The notes under the pieces were generated by a model that worked only from the letters and a program-made list of their open reading frames with translations, did not search any database and was not told where the DNA came from. From the NCBI RefSeq assembly GCF_026151205.1, contig NC_087081.1, positions 8,551,246 through 8,615,245 of the forward strand: 64,000 nt of DNA, read 5' to 3'. Numbering within the stretch: position 1 is the first letter of the stretch; every line of letters begins with the position of its first letter. The translations under genes were made by a program, and so were the position numbers. The DNA is from Bolinopsis microptera (lineage: Eukaryota > Ctenophora > Tentaculata > Lobata > Bolinopsidae). This document shows positions 7,916 to 18,570 of this stretch, one piece after another.

Positions 7916-8979
7916 CACAAACTGAAGAGATCGAATTGAGGTACCCAAGTGTTTGCTTCGTCTGGATAACCTTGCCACTTGACAAGATATTCGGTCTGAC
8001 CTCGTTTCGTACGCTTATCTAAAACTTTTTCAATTTGATAAATGCTGTTAGATTTATCCACCAATTGTATTTCACTAGTGTAAAATGAACCCTTAATCTC
8101 TTTACCTTTATAGTCCTTCAACTCATATGTGATAGGATAAGTGTCTTTGATTTGACTTATTGTAAACACTTCGTGACTCCATAATTGTTCATAACCCTTC
8201 TGAAATGTTCTTTTTTGCCTTGTTATCCTTACCGTATCCCCCACTTTGAAGTGCTTTTTCATAAACTTACTTTTCTTTATCACTTTAGGGAATAAAATTT
8301 TTCGAACTAATGCTTCATTTGCAGATGTTACGTCATTAGGAGCATGCTTTATGGATCTATGTTTACTCTCATTGTATCCGTTTAATAGATCTTGTAGAAC
8401 ATCGATCCAGCGGTGAGCACCCTTAGAAGTAAAATACTTAAACATTCGCGTTTTTAATGTTCTATTAAACCGCTCAACTATTGCCCCTTTTTTATCACTA
8501 TAAACACTGTAGTGTTTTATACGTAAATCTTTTAATAAACGCAAAAATTTCTTGTTGTAAAACTCTGTTCCTTGATCAAACTGCATTTTTTGGGGAGTGT
8601 TCTGACGTAAGAACGGTTCCATAACAGCTACAACAGAATTTGCTGTCTTATTTTTCATTTTAAGAGCCCATGCTTTTTTGCTAAATGTATCGATTATAGT
8701 AACAATCCACTTGTAACCATCGTTGTGTTGGTGTAAACTCGAGAGGTCAACTAAATCACACTGATACAAGTATCCAATTCCCTTGGTCCAAATTCTGCGA
8801 TATAAACCAGGTTTCTTATCGGGTTTGTGTAGTGTGTAGCTGTTAATTGCTCTTAAACTTTTTGTCACAGTTCTAGGACTTACTAAATGCCCTTTATTTC
8901 TAAGCTGTTTGTAGAAGCGATTCTTTCCAGTAAAGGACCCTGAAAAGGTAGGGTCTTCATACAAGTCTTTCAAGTTCAT
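7915..8979 (-). CDS. INT: Retroviral-type integrase with C-terminal chromodomain
   Basis: 354 residues. The rve catalytic triad is visible as Asp in QCDLVDLS (~75), Asp in MQFDQGTEF (~134) and Glu in AIVERFNRT (~169). An SH3-like segment (FKVGDTVRITR, ~243-253) follows. A chromodomain ends the protein (IYQIEKVLDKR ... TEYLVKWQGYP ... NTWVP, ~312-348); such domains can direct insertion toward marked chromatin. The gene is divergent from the 9041 gene across a 61-bp spacer whose TATAAATA/TATTTATA core reads as a TATA box in both directions. All three catalytic residues are intact. Confidence 0.95.
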   Translation of the reverse strand: MNLKDLYEDPTFSGSFTGKNRFYKQLRNKGHLVSPRTVTKSLRAINSYTLHKPDKKPGLYRRIWTKGIGYLYQCDLVDLSSLHQHNDGYKWIVTIIDTFSKKAWALKMKNKTANSVVAVMEPFLRQNTPQKMQFDQGTEFYNKKFLRLLKDLRIKHYSVYSDKKGAIVERFNRTLKTRMFKYFTSKGAHRWIDVLQDLLNGYNESKHRSIKHAPNDVTSANEALVRKILFPKVIKKSKFMKKHFKVGDTVRITRQKRTFQKGYEQLWSHEVFTISQIKDTYPITYELKDYKGKEIKGSFYTSEIQLVDKSNSIYQIEKVLDKRTKRGQTEYLVKWQGYPDEANTWVPQFDLFSL

Positions 8980-9040
8980 TTCTGCTTTACATGATATATT
9001 TTTTGTCTATAAATACCCAGAGTTCACTGTAATTCTAAAA
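8980..9040. promoter_or_regulatory. Bidirectional promoter between integrase and zinc-finger gene
   Basis: The 61-bp gap between two divergent ATGs contains TCTATAAATACCC at 9007-9019. On the + strand TATAAATA is ~31 nt before the ATG at 9041. On the - strand the same bases read GGGTATTTATAGA, ~30-37 nt before the ATG at 8979. Confidence 0.6.
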
Positions 9041-10138
9041 ATGAGTTTACAATGTGATAAGTGTGGGAAATCTTACCCAACAAACGCTACATTGTATCAA
9101 CACAAAAGCCTTGCTCACCCAGAACCGAAACTCATGTTGGTTAACCACTCACATGGTTCATCATCTTCGAATAAACGATCTAGAGGTTATAACACATCTC
9201 ACCCAGATGCTAAAAAACGTGATTTAGCACCAGTAACTAAACATAATCATCCTAAAGAGAAACCTAGAGACTATGAAATCAAAACTTATCCTACTCCACA
9301 AACATACGATGGACAAGCTGACGATAATCTAAAAATTGTCGATAGTTTTGATGATGATGGACAAGGAGATAAAGGACTTCAGGTAGTTGACAGCTATGAC
9401 AATGATGGACAATCTGATGATGGTCTAACAGTGGTTGATAGTATTGATAGTATTGACTACAAGAAATTGTATGAAGAGTGTTTAGCTTCTAAAAAGCAAT
9501 TTGAAAACATATATCAAAAGAAGATCACAGATTTAAAAAAGAAGCACGAAGAAAGAATAAATTCTCTAAAAGAGAATTATAGAGATAAATTGCGAGACTT
9601 TGGTAATGAAATGAAGGCTGAATACGATGAAAGAGTTGATAAGATACGAGAGTCGCATGTCAAGGCTACTAAAGATTTGAATGATGCACATGAAAAGGCA
9701 ATGGAAGATTTTGAACGAGAATGCAAAAGAAAAATAAAACTTCTCTCAGAAAAACTTCAGGCTGTGAAAGATGATGACGAAGATTTGAGTAGTCTCACAA
9801 AAGCGATATTTAATTGCACAACAATGGAGGAAATTTTTCAAATTCAAAAATTAATCAATAACCATCAGATTGATGAATTAATTCAAAATCATTTACCGAC
9901 ACTGCAGAATCTACTACTTAGCTTGTCATTTGGTATTCTACCAATTTGTCAACCACAGCGAGATCAGGTAACAAATGAACAACGACGTGTGGTGGAGCAG
10001 CTACAAACGGCCTCACCATCGAATGCAAAAAATATTCTTAGAAATAAGCGGGGTGATGTTGTTAACCTCTTCACAATTATCAAGGACTCTATCAAGTTAG
10101 CCAGAGATACCTATAACAGATACAATGCTTCTAATTAG
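9041..10138 (+). CDS. C2H2 zinc-finger / coiled-coil protein
   Basis: 365 residues. Residues 4-27 form one C2H2 finger (CDKCGKSYPTNATLYQHKSLAH). Residues ~85-140 carry three acidic repeats of ~18 residues built on DGQxDxxLxxVDS. Residues ~145-250 are a long charged coiled coil (KKKHEERINSLKENYRDKL ...). The C-terminal ~55 residues (EQRRVVEQLQTASPSNAKNILRN ... LARDTYNRYN) form a compact helical block. I believe that block recurs in animal Polintons, but no function is known. It may bind DNA and oligomerise. A TATA box lies 31 nt upstream. Confidence 0.8.
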   Translation: MSLQCDKCGKSYPTNATLYQHKSLAHPEPKLMLVNHSHGSSSSNKRSRGYNTSHPDAKKRDLAPVTKHNHPKEKPRDYEIKTYPTPQTYDGQADDNLKIVDSFDDDGQGDKGLQVVDSYDNDGQSDDGLTVVDSIDSIDYKKLYEECLASKKQFENIYQKKITDLKKKHEERINSLKENYRDKLRDFGNEMKAEYDERVDKIRESHVKATKDLNDAHEKAMEDFERECKRKIKLLSEKLQAVKDDDEDLSSLTKAIFNCTTMEEIFQIQKLINNHQIDELIQNHLPTLQNLLLSLSFGILPICQPQRDQVTNEQRRVVEQLQTASPSNAKNILRNKRGDVVNLFTIIKDSIKLARDTYNRYNASN

Positions 10139-10183
10139 GCTATATAAAGGATGTGTCACAAACTATATTTAAAACCAGGAAAA

Positions 10184-10717
10184 ATGAATCTCCAAGTAGT
10201 TTTCCATTTCATCTCAACCCTTACTTTTGTATTCAAGTTTCCTGTTAACTTAAACGGTCAGCAAGATTATTTTTACTTTGAGGGTGTAAATCAAAGTGCT
10301 CATTTGTTTAGGTCACAGAAAATCGTAAATCTATATTTGAACCAGGGAGAAAACTTTACTGTTTTCGGGGCGGTAATAAATCAATCAACATTCACATTTT
10401 CCTGGATTGGATTTGAAATTGATGGAAAGCCTATGAATTTAACAAAATCAGCGGGAGACACTTCCAAATTGAACTACAACAGCCTGCTTTTCCTGTCACC
10501 TATTATAGATGAGATTGAAGAATGTTCTACAAATTGTTCTGCCCAAATTGCTCAATACAATAATATAAACTATTGGTATATTGTTTTGATAGTGCTAGCT
10601 ATAGGTATTCCCTTGAATCTAAAAGAGGAGGCTATAAAATCATGGGTAAAAATCCTTCAAGCCTCTAATGGAGTGAAATTTTCTAAAGTTCCTAGACCTA
10701 TTAGCACTGATGTCTAA
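10184..10717 (+). CDS. Secreted or single-pass membrane glycoprotein
   Basis: 177 residues from the ATG at 10184. This start is preferred over the upstream in-frame ATG (10151) because it puts a hydrophobic signal peptide (LQVVFHFISTLTFVFKFPV) at the N terminus and the TATA box TATATAAAGG (10140-10149) ~35-44 nt upstream. The ectodomain carries five N-glycosylation sequons (NQS, NFT, NQS, NLT, NCS) and a beta-rich stretch loosely like an Ig fold without its cysteine pair. A membrane segment YWYIVLIVLAIGIPL follows near residue 135, then a ~35-residue basic tail. No known fusogen or receptor family is recognised. A surface or envelope role is possible but inferred. Confidence 0.7.
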   Translation: MNLQVVFHFISTLTFVFKFPVNLNGQQDYFYFEGVNQSAHLFRSQKIVNLYLNQGENFTVFGAVINQSTFTFSWIGFEIDGKPMNLTKSAGDTSKLNYNSLLFLSPIIDEIEECSTNCSAQIAQYNNINYWYIVLIVLAIGIPLNLKEEAIKSWVKILQASNGVKFSKVPRPISTDV

Positions 10718-10893
10718 CTTTTTTCTACATTAGGGGAAGCTTAGGGATTCCAAAGATTTTAACGGGACATATGAGTCAGTCCTTAACTGCTGATGCCCTA
10801 GATCATAGAGTGTAGTACGATTAAAAATTACACTAAACTTTCTCTAGTAGATATCTATAAAAGCTACTATCTAAGACGGTAATTTCCATCAAC

Positions 10894-11094
10894 ATGGTTG
10901 TTTGTCCGGTTTGTAGAATTAATCAAGACCAAGCGTGCCTTCACGACGAAAATACCATACGTTTAATGTGCATTTGGTTAAGACATCATCCTAAGAATCT
11001 TGCAGAGTTTTATTTCTGTGTTTACAAGTATTTTGACCGAAATATTAACCAAAGCGTGAAGAATTTTGTTGAAAAGTTTGACCTTTATAAATGA
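10894..11094 (+). CDS. Small CxxC protein, function unknown
   Basis: 66 residues. The N terminus holds CPVC, then single Cys and His residues (ACLHDE, MCIW) that could bind zinc; the rest is aromatic-rich (FYFCVYKYFDR). A TATA box (TCTATAAAAGC, 10854-10864) lies ~35 nt before the ATG, which is the main reason to believe the gene is expressed. Its stop codon overlaps the TATA element (TTTATAAATGA) of the next gene. Confidence 0.55.
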   Translation: MVVCPVCRINQDQACLHDENTIRLMCIWLRHHPKNLAEFYFCVYKYFDRNINQSVKNFVEKFDLYK

Positions 11095-11128
11095 GTTCAT
11101 TTCCATTAAAACATTCTTGAATTCGTTT

Positions 11129-11536
11129 GAAATGACATTTTACAATAATGTTGACTGGGTTGGCTTCCTCACCGAAAATGTGATAAGAAAATGCGTTTCA
11201 TGGACATTAGCAGATTGTCCTGGTTGTCAAGATGGAATGAAAAATGATATTCTCCACCAACACCATCAGCTATCACTATTGGATAAAGTTCAGAACCATT
11301 TTGAAAAAGCTAGAGGCGAAGTTTTAGGTTCCTTGCCAACATTGTACAAAATTTTTTCGCCGAGCTTGCCTCATAGTTCCGACCCTAAAAAAGATGCTGT
11401 TATTTACTGTAATCTTGGAAAAACTTTTCTATTAACAAACTCTCCTCAAGCATTGTACTTTGGGAGATACATCAACAGTTTAAACGACTGTTGCATTTCT
11501 GAGGCTATGGTTAAAGTAAAGAAAGCAAAGCTATAA
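11129..11536 (+). CDS. CPGC-motif small protein, function unknown
   Basis: 135 residues from the ATG at 11129; the open frame runs further upstream through the previous gene. The TATA element at 11085-11092 lies ~40 nt before this ATG, favouring it. Features are a tryptophan-containing N terminus (NNVDWVGFLTENV), a CPGCQDGMKND motif followed by HQHHQ that could bind metal, a helix SLLDKVQNHFEKARGEVL and a C-terminal YCNLGKTFLL ... LYFGRYI block. I recall similar CPGC...H proteins in other Polintons, but no function is established. Confidence 0.62.
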   Translation, partial: EMTFYNNVDWVGFLTENVIRKCVSWTLADCPGCQDGMKNDILHQHHQLSLLDKVQNHFEKARGEVLGSLPTLYKIFSPSLPHSSDPKKDAVIYCNLGKTFLLTNSPQALYFGRYINSLNDCCISEAMVKVKKAKL

Positions 11537-11598
11537 AGAGGGAGGTGAAATTTTCTCACTTCACTTCTTGTTTTGCGAATTACGGAACGTTTAAAATC

Positions 11599-12042
11599 AT
11601 GGATGTCTACATCACCACAGACGGATATACTTTACCGAGCGGTTTTATCGTCAAAGAAATCTGCTGTATGTTTATCAACAATGAATTCAATCACTACCTT
11701 ATGAAACCCCCTATGAATCGAGATCTTAATGATGTTGATAAAAGAACCATACGATATGCCACCAAGAACCTCAACAACCTGTCCTATCATGATGGCTGGT
11801 TTCCCTACGAGAAGATGCACGAAATATTTTGGAGATTTCAAGAATATCATGTGTATACCTACAACGATCTTACCTTGAAATTTATTCAAAACATTCTACC
11901 AACAACTATAGTTACACATGTACAGGAATTAGGATTTCAGATGCCGGACGTGTTGCCAGATGCAAACTGTTTTAGGTCACACAATGCCAGATATTGTGCC
12001 AAGGCGAAATGTGTTGCTATAAAAAATTTTATTGAATCTTAA
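11599..12042 (+). CDS. Polinton-associated protein, possible nuclease-like fold
   Basis: 147 residues from the first ATG in frame (11599). The pattern (GFIVKEICCMFINNEFNHYLMKPP, then ALKNLNNLSYHDGWFPY-type centre, and a C-terminal CFRSHNARYCAKAKCVAI) resembles a family common in animal Polintons. Its strand-helix order has been suggested to be exonuclease-like; I cannot confirm catalytic acidic residues here, so the activity is open. A TATA element (GCTATAAAGAG, 11530-11540) overlaps the preceding stop. Confidence 0.6.
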   Translation: MDVYITTDGYTLPSGFIVKEICCMFINNEFNHYLMKPPMNRDLNDVDKRTIRYATKNLNNLSYHDGWFPYEKMHEIFWRFQEYHVYTYNDLTLKFIQNILPTTIVTHVQELGFQMPDVLPDANCFRSHNARYCAKAKCVAIKNFIES

Positions 12043-12171
12043 TTTTCTTGGGTGTTTTAGATTTAGTTCGGTTGTTTTAGATTTAGTTATTATTATTTAA
12101 GTTTAATTTTTATAAACGAATGATACGCGACTTTTATTTTGCATAAAAAATATCATAAACTTATGAGAAAA

Positions 12172-12460
12172 ATAGATCTTAAAATCAACAGCTCTCACAA
12201 AGTAATTTTAAAAATGTACAAAATCTCCCTCAAAATAAATTCACTCTAAAGCTCTATACCCATAAGACACGGTATCAACACCATTGTTGAGAACACAACG
12301 CTTGATATCAAAGTAATAGATCTTAAAATCAACGGCTCTCACTGAGTAATTTTAAAAATGTACAAAATCTCCCTCAAACTAAATTCACTCTAAAGCTCTA
12401 TACCCATAAGGAACGGTATCAACACCATTGTTGAGAACACAACGCTTGATATCAAAGTAA
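12172..12460 (-). repeat. 144-bp tandem duplication of the polymerase 3' end
   Basis: 12172-12315 and 12316-12460 are near-identical direct copies. Each contains the last ~25 codons and stop of the DNA polymerase plus trailing sequence. The copy joined to the rest of the gene is 12316-12460; the left copy is a detached 3' fragment with a few substitutions (for example GACACGG for GGAACGG). Confidence 0.9.
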
Positions 12461-15400
12461 CTCAATGCAACCCGATTACTTTCTTGCATAAATATTCTAT
12501 GTTCTTTAGATATAAGTGTTCTCTGAGTAATTCTCCTTAAGGATGCAGAGGCTATAACATCCACAAAATCGACATGTTTTAGACAATGTCTCTTGGATCT
12601 TTTTACACCCGCTACTGCCATTTTCTGTTCTTTTAAAGTGATCATCGAGTAGCTTTTCGCTCTGAAAGAATGAAATCTTGAGAATTTTGAGAGGTATTAA
12701 TTGTATCTAAACCAAAAACGTTACATCCCTCTTAAAAATTGGAAATTAAGCAAGTGCTAGTTTTGTACCTATGTCCACAGAACTGTATAATAGTGTCACC
12801 CGCAACTTCGTCTTTAAACCTGTGAGTATATGTTTCAGTATATTAATTTAAACCCCGAGATCAAATTTCAAGCTAGTATAAGTAGTTAATAAATCCAGAA
12901 CATTCTCAAACCAACAAAGTGCCATCTTACCAAGAAACAACAAAAATAGGTAATTATTCGAGTTTGACAGTTGACCGTACTTACTTTCCTGGAATGCACT
13001 TATTCTCGATGGAATAAAGTGGGTGAGATTCATCATAATTCGAAAAGTCCATATATTGACTGATTTGTGCCAAGTAGCTGGTGATATCACCCTCTTTGAT
13101 GAAATAACAAAGACTGTCAGTGTCGCTGAAGCAAACCTGAATAACATTGTTATTTAACAATCTTGCTTAAGTTTTTCAAGTTTGCTGAATGCTTGCTGAA
13201 ACTTTTTGTTGGTGCTTCAATACATTTGCTAAAGTCCATGCACATAGTTTATCTTTCTACAATCTCACAACTTCAGCTTTCCAACACTAACCTCGATCTT
13301 ATTCGGGAACAAAGGTTTCATTACACTGTAGTGAAAGCGGAACATGTAATCTTTTGCTAGATCGAGTATAGCCTGAAACCATGAACATATATCAACTCGA
13401 ATAATTAGATCTCACAGCAGCAAACTTAACAATAACGACGTGATCTAGAAAAAGAAAAAAGTTAATGTTAAATACCATTCCAGCGTAGATAGGTTTATTC
13501 AACAGCACCTCCATCTTCTCCAACTCAATTACTATTAGGTTAGAGGATACTGTCATGTAATTTTTAAACTCCACTCTCTCTAAATATTTTTTAGCTTGCT
13601 TTGCGCTTGTTGCGATTTTGAAGGTTCTATATCGTCTCACGTTTTCGCAAGTTTTGCCAAATATAGAGTTAATCTGAAAATGGTGTTTTGCTTCAGTTGA
13701 TTTGCTGTAAAATAAATGAGTACAGAAGCTGAAATCCAATGATTGTGCTGTTGCAACAGTTGTTAAATCGCTAAAATTTTCAATTTACTTTATTCTTACC
13801 AGTAGTTTGAAAAAGTCTTTTTCAAACTTGCTCCGTGCATGGATTCTCCTCAGCGTATTTTTTAGTATGTATTCTTTCATCCAAGCTTTTTGAAAGAAGC
13901 TGATTCCCCGACGAATTTTGGTTATCAACAAACCTTGACTCTGATAAAACTTGAGGTTTTTTATATGACAAACGTAACGTTCCTTCGGTAGGAAAGTTTG
14001 AGTCAACCGATTTTGAGTGGTGAACTTCATATCGTTATTTTCCAGAAACTTTCGCATTTCATCACTCAGCATTTCTTTGGTGATATCTCTTTTTTCTGGA
14101 GCTAAGGGGAAATCCCGATGGTCTTCATAGAGGTGATCAGGATATGTAATATCAACCTAAAGTTTATGGATTTTAAGAATCATAAAAACTCTTTTAATTT
14201 ACGATTAAGAAACGAGCTAATTATATCATTTGTTAAAAATGAAAATTTCATTTTACTACCTCCAATACCACCCCATAATCTCCAGTAGCATCGAAGTCTT
14301 GCACATTAAAGTTTTCTAGTTCATTCTCTGTCAACCAGCGAAATTGTGAGTGTGGGAGCTTCATCATCATACAGGCACCATACAAGTTATTACAATCCTG
14401 AAAAATATTAATTATGAAGGAATGTCTTGTAAGAAATAAATAATAATCGCATTTTCAAAATCTAGTAATCAAGATTAACTCACTGTGTAAAATATGCTGG
14501 ACTTTTCGCATCTTGGGTCATAATTGAAGTTTGCAGTCTCGTTGTTTGCTGTTGCCAGCCTCTTGAATATAGAGCTGCAGCCGCCTCTCATTCCTGATAA
14601 AAATGATATGTGTTTCGAGAGAAAATGGTTTTGAAATTTTAGCTGGGAGATTTGAGCATAGGAATTTTAAAATTCAGTGTTTATGTAATTTCATATACCT
14701 CTCTCAAAGAAACTGTACATTTCTGAAGTTTGCAGCAGTTCTAACTCCACGTTTGTTGTGTGGAGCATTGCATCAAAGGAATAGCTAGGGCTACTGAAAG
14801 TAAAGTTAAATTGAAATTACAGTTGATAAGTTTATACCATATATAATGTAAGTAGCTGAAGTGGTAGAAATTTGAGTGCTAAAGATCAACAGCCTTCTTG
14901 TCTATAGTACATACCTGATATAGTGCGCAGGGTCTAAGCGAAACATTTCCATACCAAGCCGACGGTAATCTTCAAAGACACAGCAGAGAATGAGTACATC
15001 TATTTTAAGATATAGATCGTGTAGTTCCCCCAATGTTTCAATTCCAAAAACTTTGCAAGTTTTCAATAGACGTTTATATTCGTCTACAGAAAGTTCGCTT
15101 TCATTGAGTTTGTTATAGAATTTACTCCTATCAGGTATCTTCTCTTCGAATCTTGAGAATCCATCGATGTAATCGTAGGGGTAAACCAGTTTTCTTAGAG
15201 CACACTTAAATTTCTCCTCATCGGGAAACTCTTGTCGAACCCAAGTGAATCCATCCTCACCTCGTTGAAGGAGACTAGCGCATAGGTTATCCAAACTTCC
15301 GATTAGATGGCTCATAGAGTCATGGATGACAAACTGGGATGTCGATATTTGTGTGTACTTCTCAGCTGTTGGCCCCAAAACATCAATGTCTTTAATTCTT

Positions 15401-17597
15401 AGACTTGCTGCCAAGCTCTTTATTAGAAAATGATTGTCATACCTGCAAGCGATAATAATTTATTGTTTAATTTAAGATCTAGATATTGAAATACCTTTTA
15501 AAAAACAAATAAAATCTGAACAACAATTTACCCTTTCGCGTTGTGAAAGTAAACAATAGTCTTCTTTCTCAGTTGTAAAGCTAAGTTACAAGATGAGTGT
15601 GCCGCGCCTCTGAACAACCCTGAAAAAAAAAATAGTTTAATATTAATAGTGTTGATCTGGAAAAATAAAAACTAGGGTTATTACAACGAACTTCCAAGTG
15701 ACAACATTTTGATGGAAACTGTGATTAATTGATTAACCTGTGACATGACAGTGATCACGGCAAACCTCCCCTGTCCCCCAATCCAGAGGTTTCTCACAAA
15801 TATGACAGATTAAGGCTTCTCGGTAGGAACGTTCGTCTTCAGCCGTAAATATCATAGGCTTTACAATGTTCAGAATTTTATCAGCCTGATAGCATTCATT
15901 AAGTAGACTATCAACGAATACATCACTTGCATCAGGTCCTCTGTAAACTTTCACTCGTTTACAAAGTTCGGGAAATGGGGATACCACCATATAGGCAAAT
16001 CCTGTAGGTTTCTGCTCGCAGATTAGTTTGGTTTTATCTGAGATTTCTTCTGTCACATTTTCCTGGAAAGCTTCAAAATCTGCGTAGATGGTTACAGGGT
16101 TTTCTAGTTTGCGATGAAAATTTTTGAACTTCAGCTTTAGGTCATCTGGCATTGTTATTGTCGGTTCTCCTGTCTGACAGTAGTTACAATGTCTCATGTA
16201 AGTGAGAATCGATTCAAAAACTCGGTAACATCGATTGCAGGTGGGTCTAGTTTTGAGGTGTTTTGTGAGGAGTCTCAGGAGTGTAGGTAAGGATTTGATG
16301 AGCAGGTAATGGCTTTTAGAATCCTTGTGAATTAGTAGTAAGTTAACCGTTTTGTCGAATTTATAAGATGATGGTTGAAGGGGTGTTATGAACGTTGGCG
16401 CCTCATGTTCAGAATAGGAGAAGACGTTTACATTCACATGGTTCTGGTATTCAAACTTGGGTATATTCTCGAGCTTGACTGGAACTTGGATACCTGGAGT
16501 AAATTGTAAGTTCAATGTTCTCATTTAAAGAGATATGATTAATCTTTTAGCAAATTATAAACTAAAAGAGTAAAATATAACTTACCACTCATATCAAATC
16601 GATTTACTATTCCTTTGTAAAATCCAGGACGGGTTCGTTTTCTCTTGGGGGTATTGTAGGCAGCAGCCACAGCATAAAGAAAGCACAGGTTATCTTTGTT
16701 TCTTATGTTCAACAAACATTTGCGGTTTTTTAGAGGAGCTGGTGTTGGGATGTAGGACCCGCCAGAAAGTGGTTGGTATCTAATAATTTTTATTGTCACA
16801 CCATTCCAGTGTTCAAATATCCACCCAGAACCTGAAAAAAAGGGTTTTTGACTATGCTTTGATAATCGTGTTATGAAACTAGTATATCGAAATGTTAGCT
16901 ACGAGGTGTTGAAACGAGATATTTTTCAAATTAATCTAAACGTAAACGCGGCTATATTTCCAGATATGGTTACTCTCCAAAACTGAAGCTGCATAGTTCA
17001 ACACCCTAATCTTAACCTGGTTTCAATATCCTTTCATTCATTTCCGTTATATTACAAAACACGTGAGTCATTTTAAAATTACCTCTAGATTCAAATTCAT
17101 CCAGTGAGTGGAGAACTTTAGTGCGACTTTGTTGTAGAATACTGTCCACACTTTGGTTCTGATAACACACGGAGGTCTTGGTGTAAAACGCAACCTTTTG
17201 CGTATCGCTATCAACGTTTTTCTGATAAAATCATGAAGTTACTAAGGTGTATATTTTAAAGTTGGATCGGTATTGCACTGCGTTATTAAACTAAAAACAC
17301 CGCATGCTAGCCTGAAATGCATGAACTTTAAAATATTCACCTCACTTAGTAAAAGTAAGGACTCTCATGTATTATGACATTGTAAGAAGAAATTTGTAAA
17401 ACATACCCGAAAACCTGCTTCACAGAACAGGTAGTATTTGAAGCATCCACGCTTTCGCTTTGCAGCTTCTAATATTTTTTGACGTAGAGGTGCAGTAGCT
17501 GATCTAATCCAACTTCAGGAATCAGGTTTCTAAGTTGGTGTTTAACAGTTATCTCTGTCGCTAATCCATTAAATGCTTGTTTTACAGTGACAGACAT
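12385..17597 (-). CDS. POLB: Protein-primed family B DNA polymerase, split into ~15 exons
   Basis: This enzyme replicates the element. The exon model comes from GT-AG junctions that keep one frame: 17597-17407, 17221-17083, 16831-16586, 16493-15738, 15619-15532, 15442-14915, 14793-14699, 14593-14484, 14397-14260, 14156-13800, 13673-13476, 13372-13292, 13136-12985, 12819-12769, 12661-12385 (stop TGA). Introns are 86-251 nt. Motifs in order: zinc-finger CxxC set and exonuclease motif I YADFEAF (exon 4); the GYDNHFL motif at the exon 5/6 junction; exonuclease III YLKIDVL at the end of exon 6; polymerase motif A DCNNLYG opening exon 9; motif B NSIFGKT opening exon 11; motif C SDTDS in exon 13. 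The one defect seen is in exon 1: the frame from the only good ATG (17595-17597) shifts near 17505 relative to the frame that joins exon 2. That is a 1-nt indel, a sequencing error, or an undetected upstream exon. Confidence 0.9.
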
Positions 17598-17599
17598 GG

Positions 17600-18570
17600 T
17601 ATCTATAAGAGAGTAAAGTGTAAACGATTTACAATAGCTTCTAGTAGAGTGACTACAAGACTTTCTTAAATAGAGTGGGAAACCCTTAATCGATCCGCCG
17701 TATTTAGTAACCTCTGCATTGGAAAATAGAAATATAAGTCAAAAAGTATAGTAAAATAAAATGCAGAGAACGGGGTCACCTCGTGAAGGATGTGGTTATT
17801 AACCACCTACGGACGGTCTTTTTTCTGTGAAAACTGGTTCATATTACAGAACCTTGACGCAAATTCACCCCCGCAGCTGATCAAAGTTTAAAAGTTATAA
17901 GAATTATAGAGAAATAAAGTAACGACCAGCTGTGGAAGGCAAATTTTCCCCAAAAATAAAAAAGTAAAAGAAAAATAAGTGTGGTTAAAACCATTTTAAA
18001 AATAGATAGCATAAAAAGATAGTCGCAAAATGTGTAATAAGATTTCTGATAAAATTATGAAGTCACTAAGGTGAAAATTTTAAAGTTGGACGGGTATTGT
18101 ATTGTGTTACTAGACTTATTATATGAAGGGAAACACACGAATTAGGCTTGAAAACTTCATTTGATACATCGTTAGAGACTTAAATTATTTGTTATATAGT
18201 AGTGTTGAAAGTATTAAAAGTCACAGTAAGATATTCAGGGGAATGCAACAAGGCTATCCGATAGGAAAGCAACTCTAAAGGTTCAATTTTTATATTTTTA
18301 CATGGTTTTTATTCTTCATTAATACTAGTTATTTCGTTTGAAGAGAATCCTCTTCTAATAGACCTTTATTTTAGTGAGAACACTCACTTTGCAACCTTTT
18401 CATTAAATCAAATAACTACTCTCACTGGTAGTGGCGCTTCTACTAGCAATACGAAATTGCCGCATGAATAATGAGCAGTTAAATCCATAGCCTCTCGCTA
18501 CAGTACAAAGTTGCTAATCGCCATGCGCCAGGGCTGTCCAATTGGAAAGCAACTCTGAAGATTCAATTTT
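17600..18570. other. Non-coding stretch between polymerase and satellite
   Basis: No gene is seen. One segment (about 18041-18130, starting TTCTGATAAAAT) is a diverged direct copy of polymerase intron 1 sequence at about 17221-17300, pointing to an old internal duplication. Confidence 0.5.
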
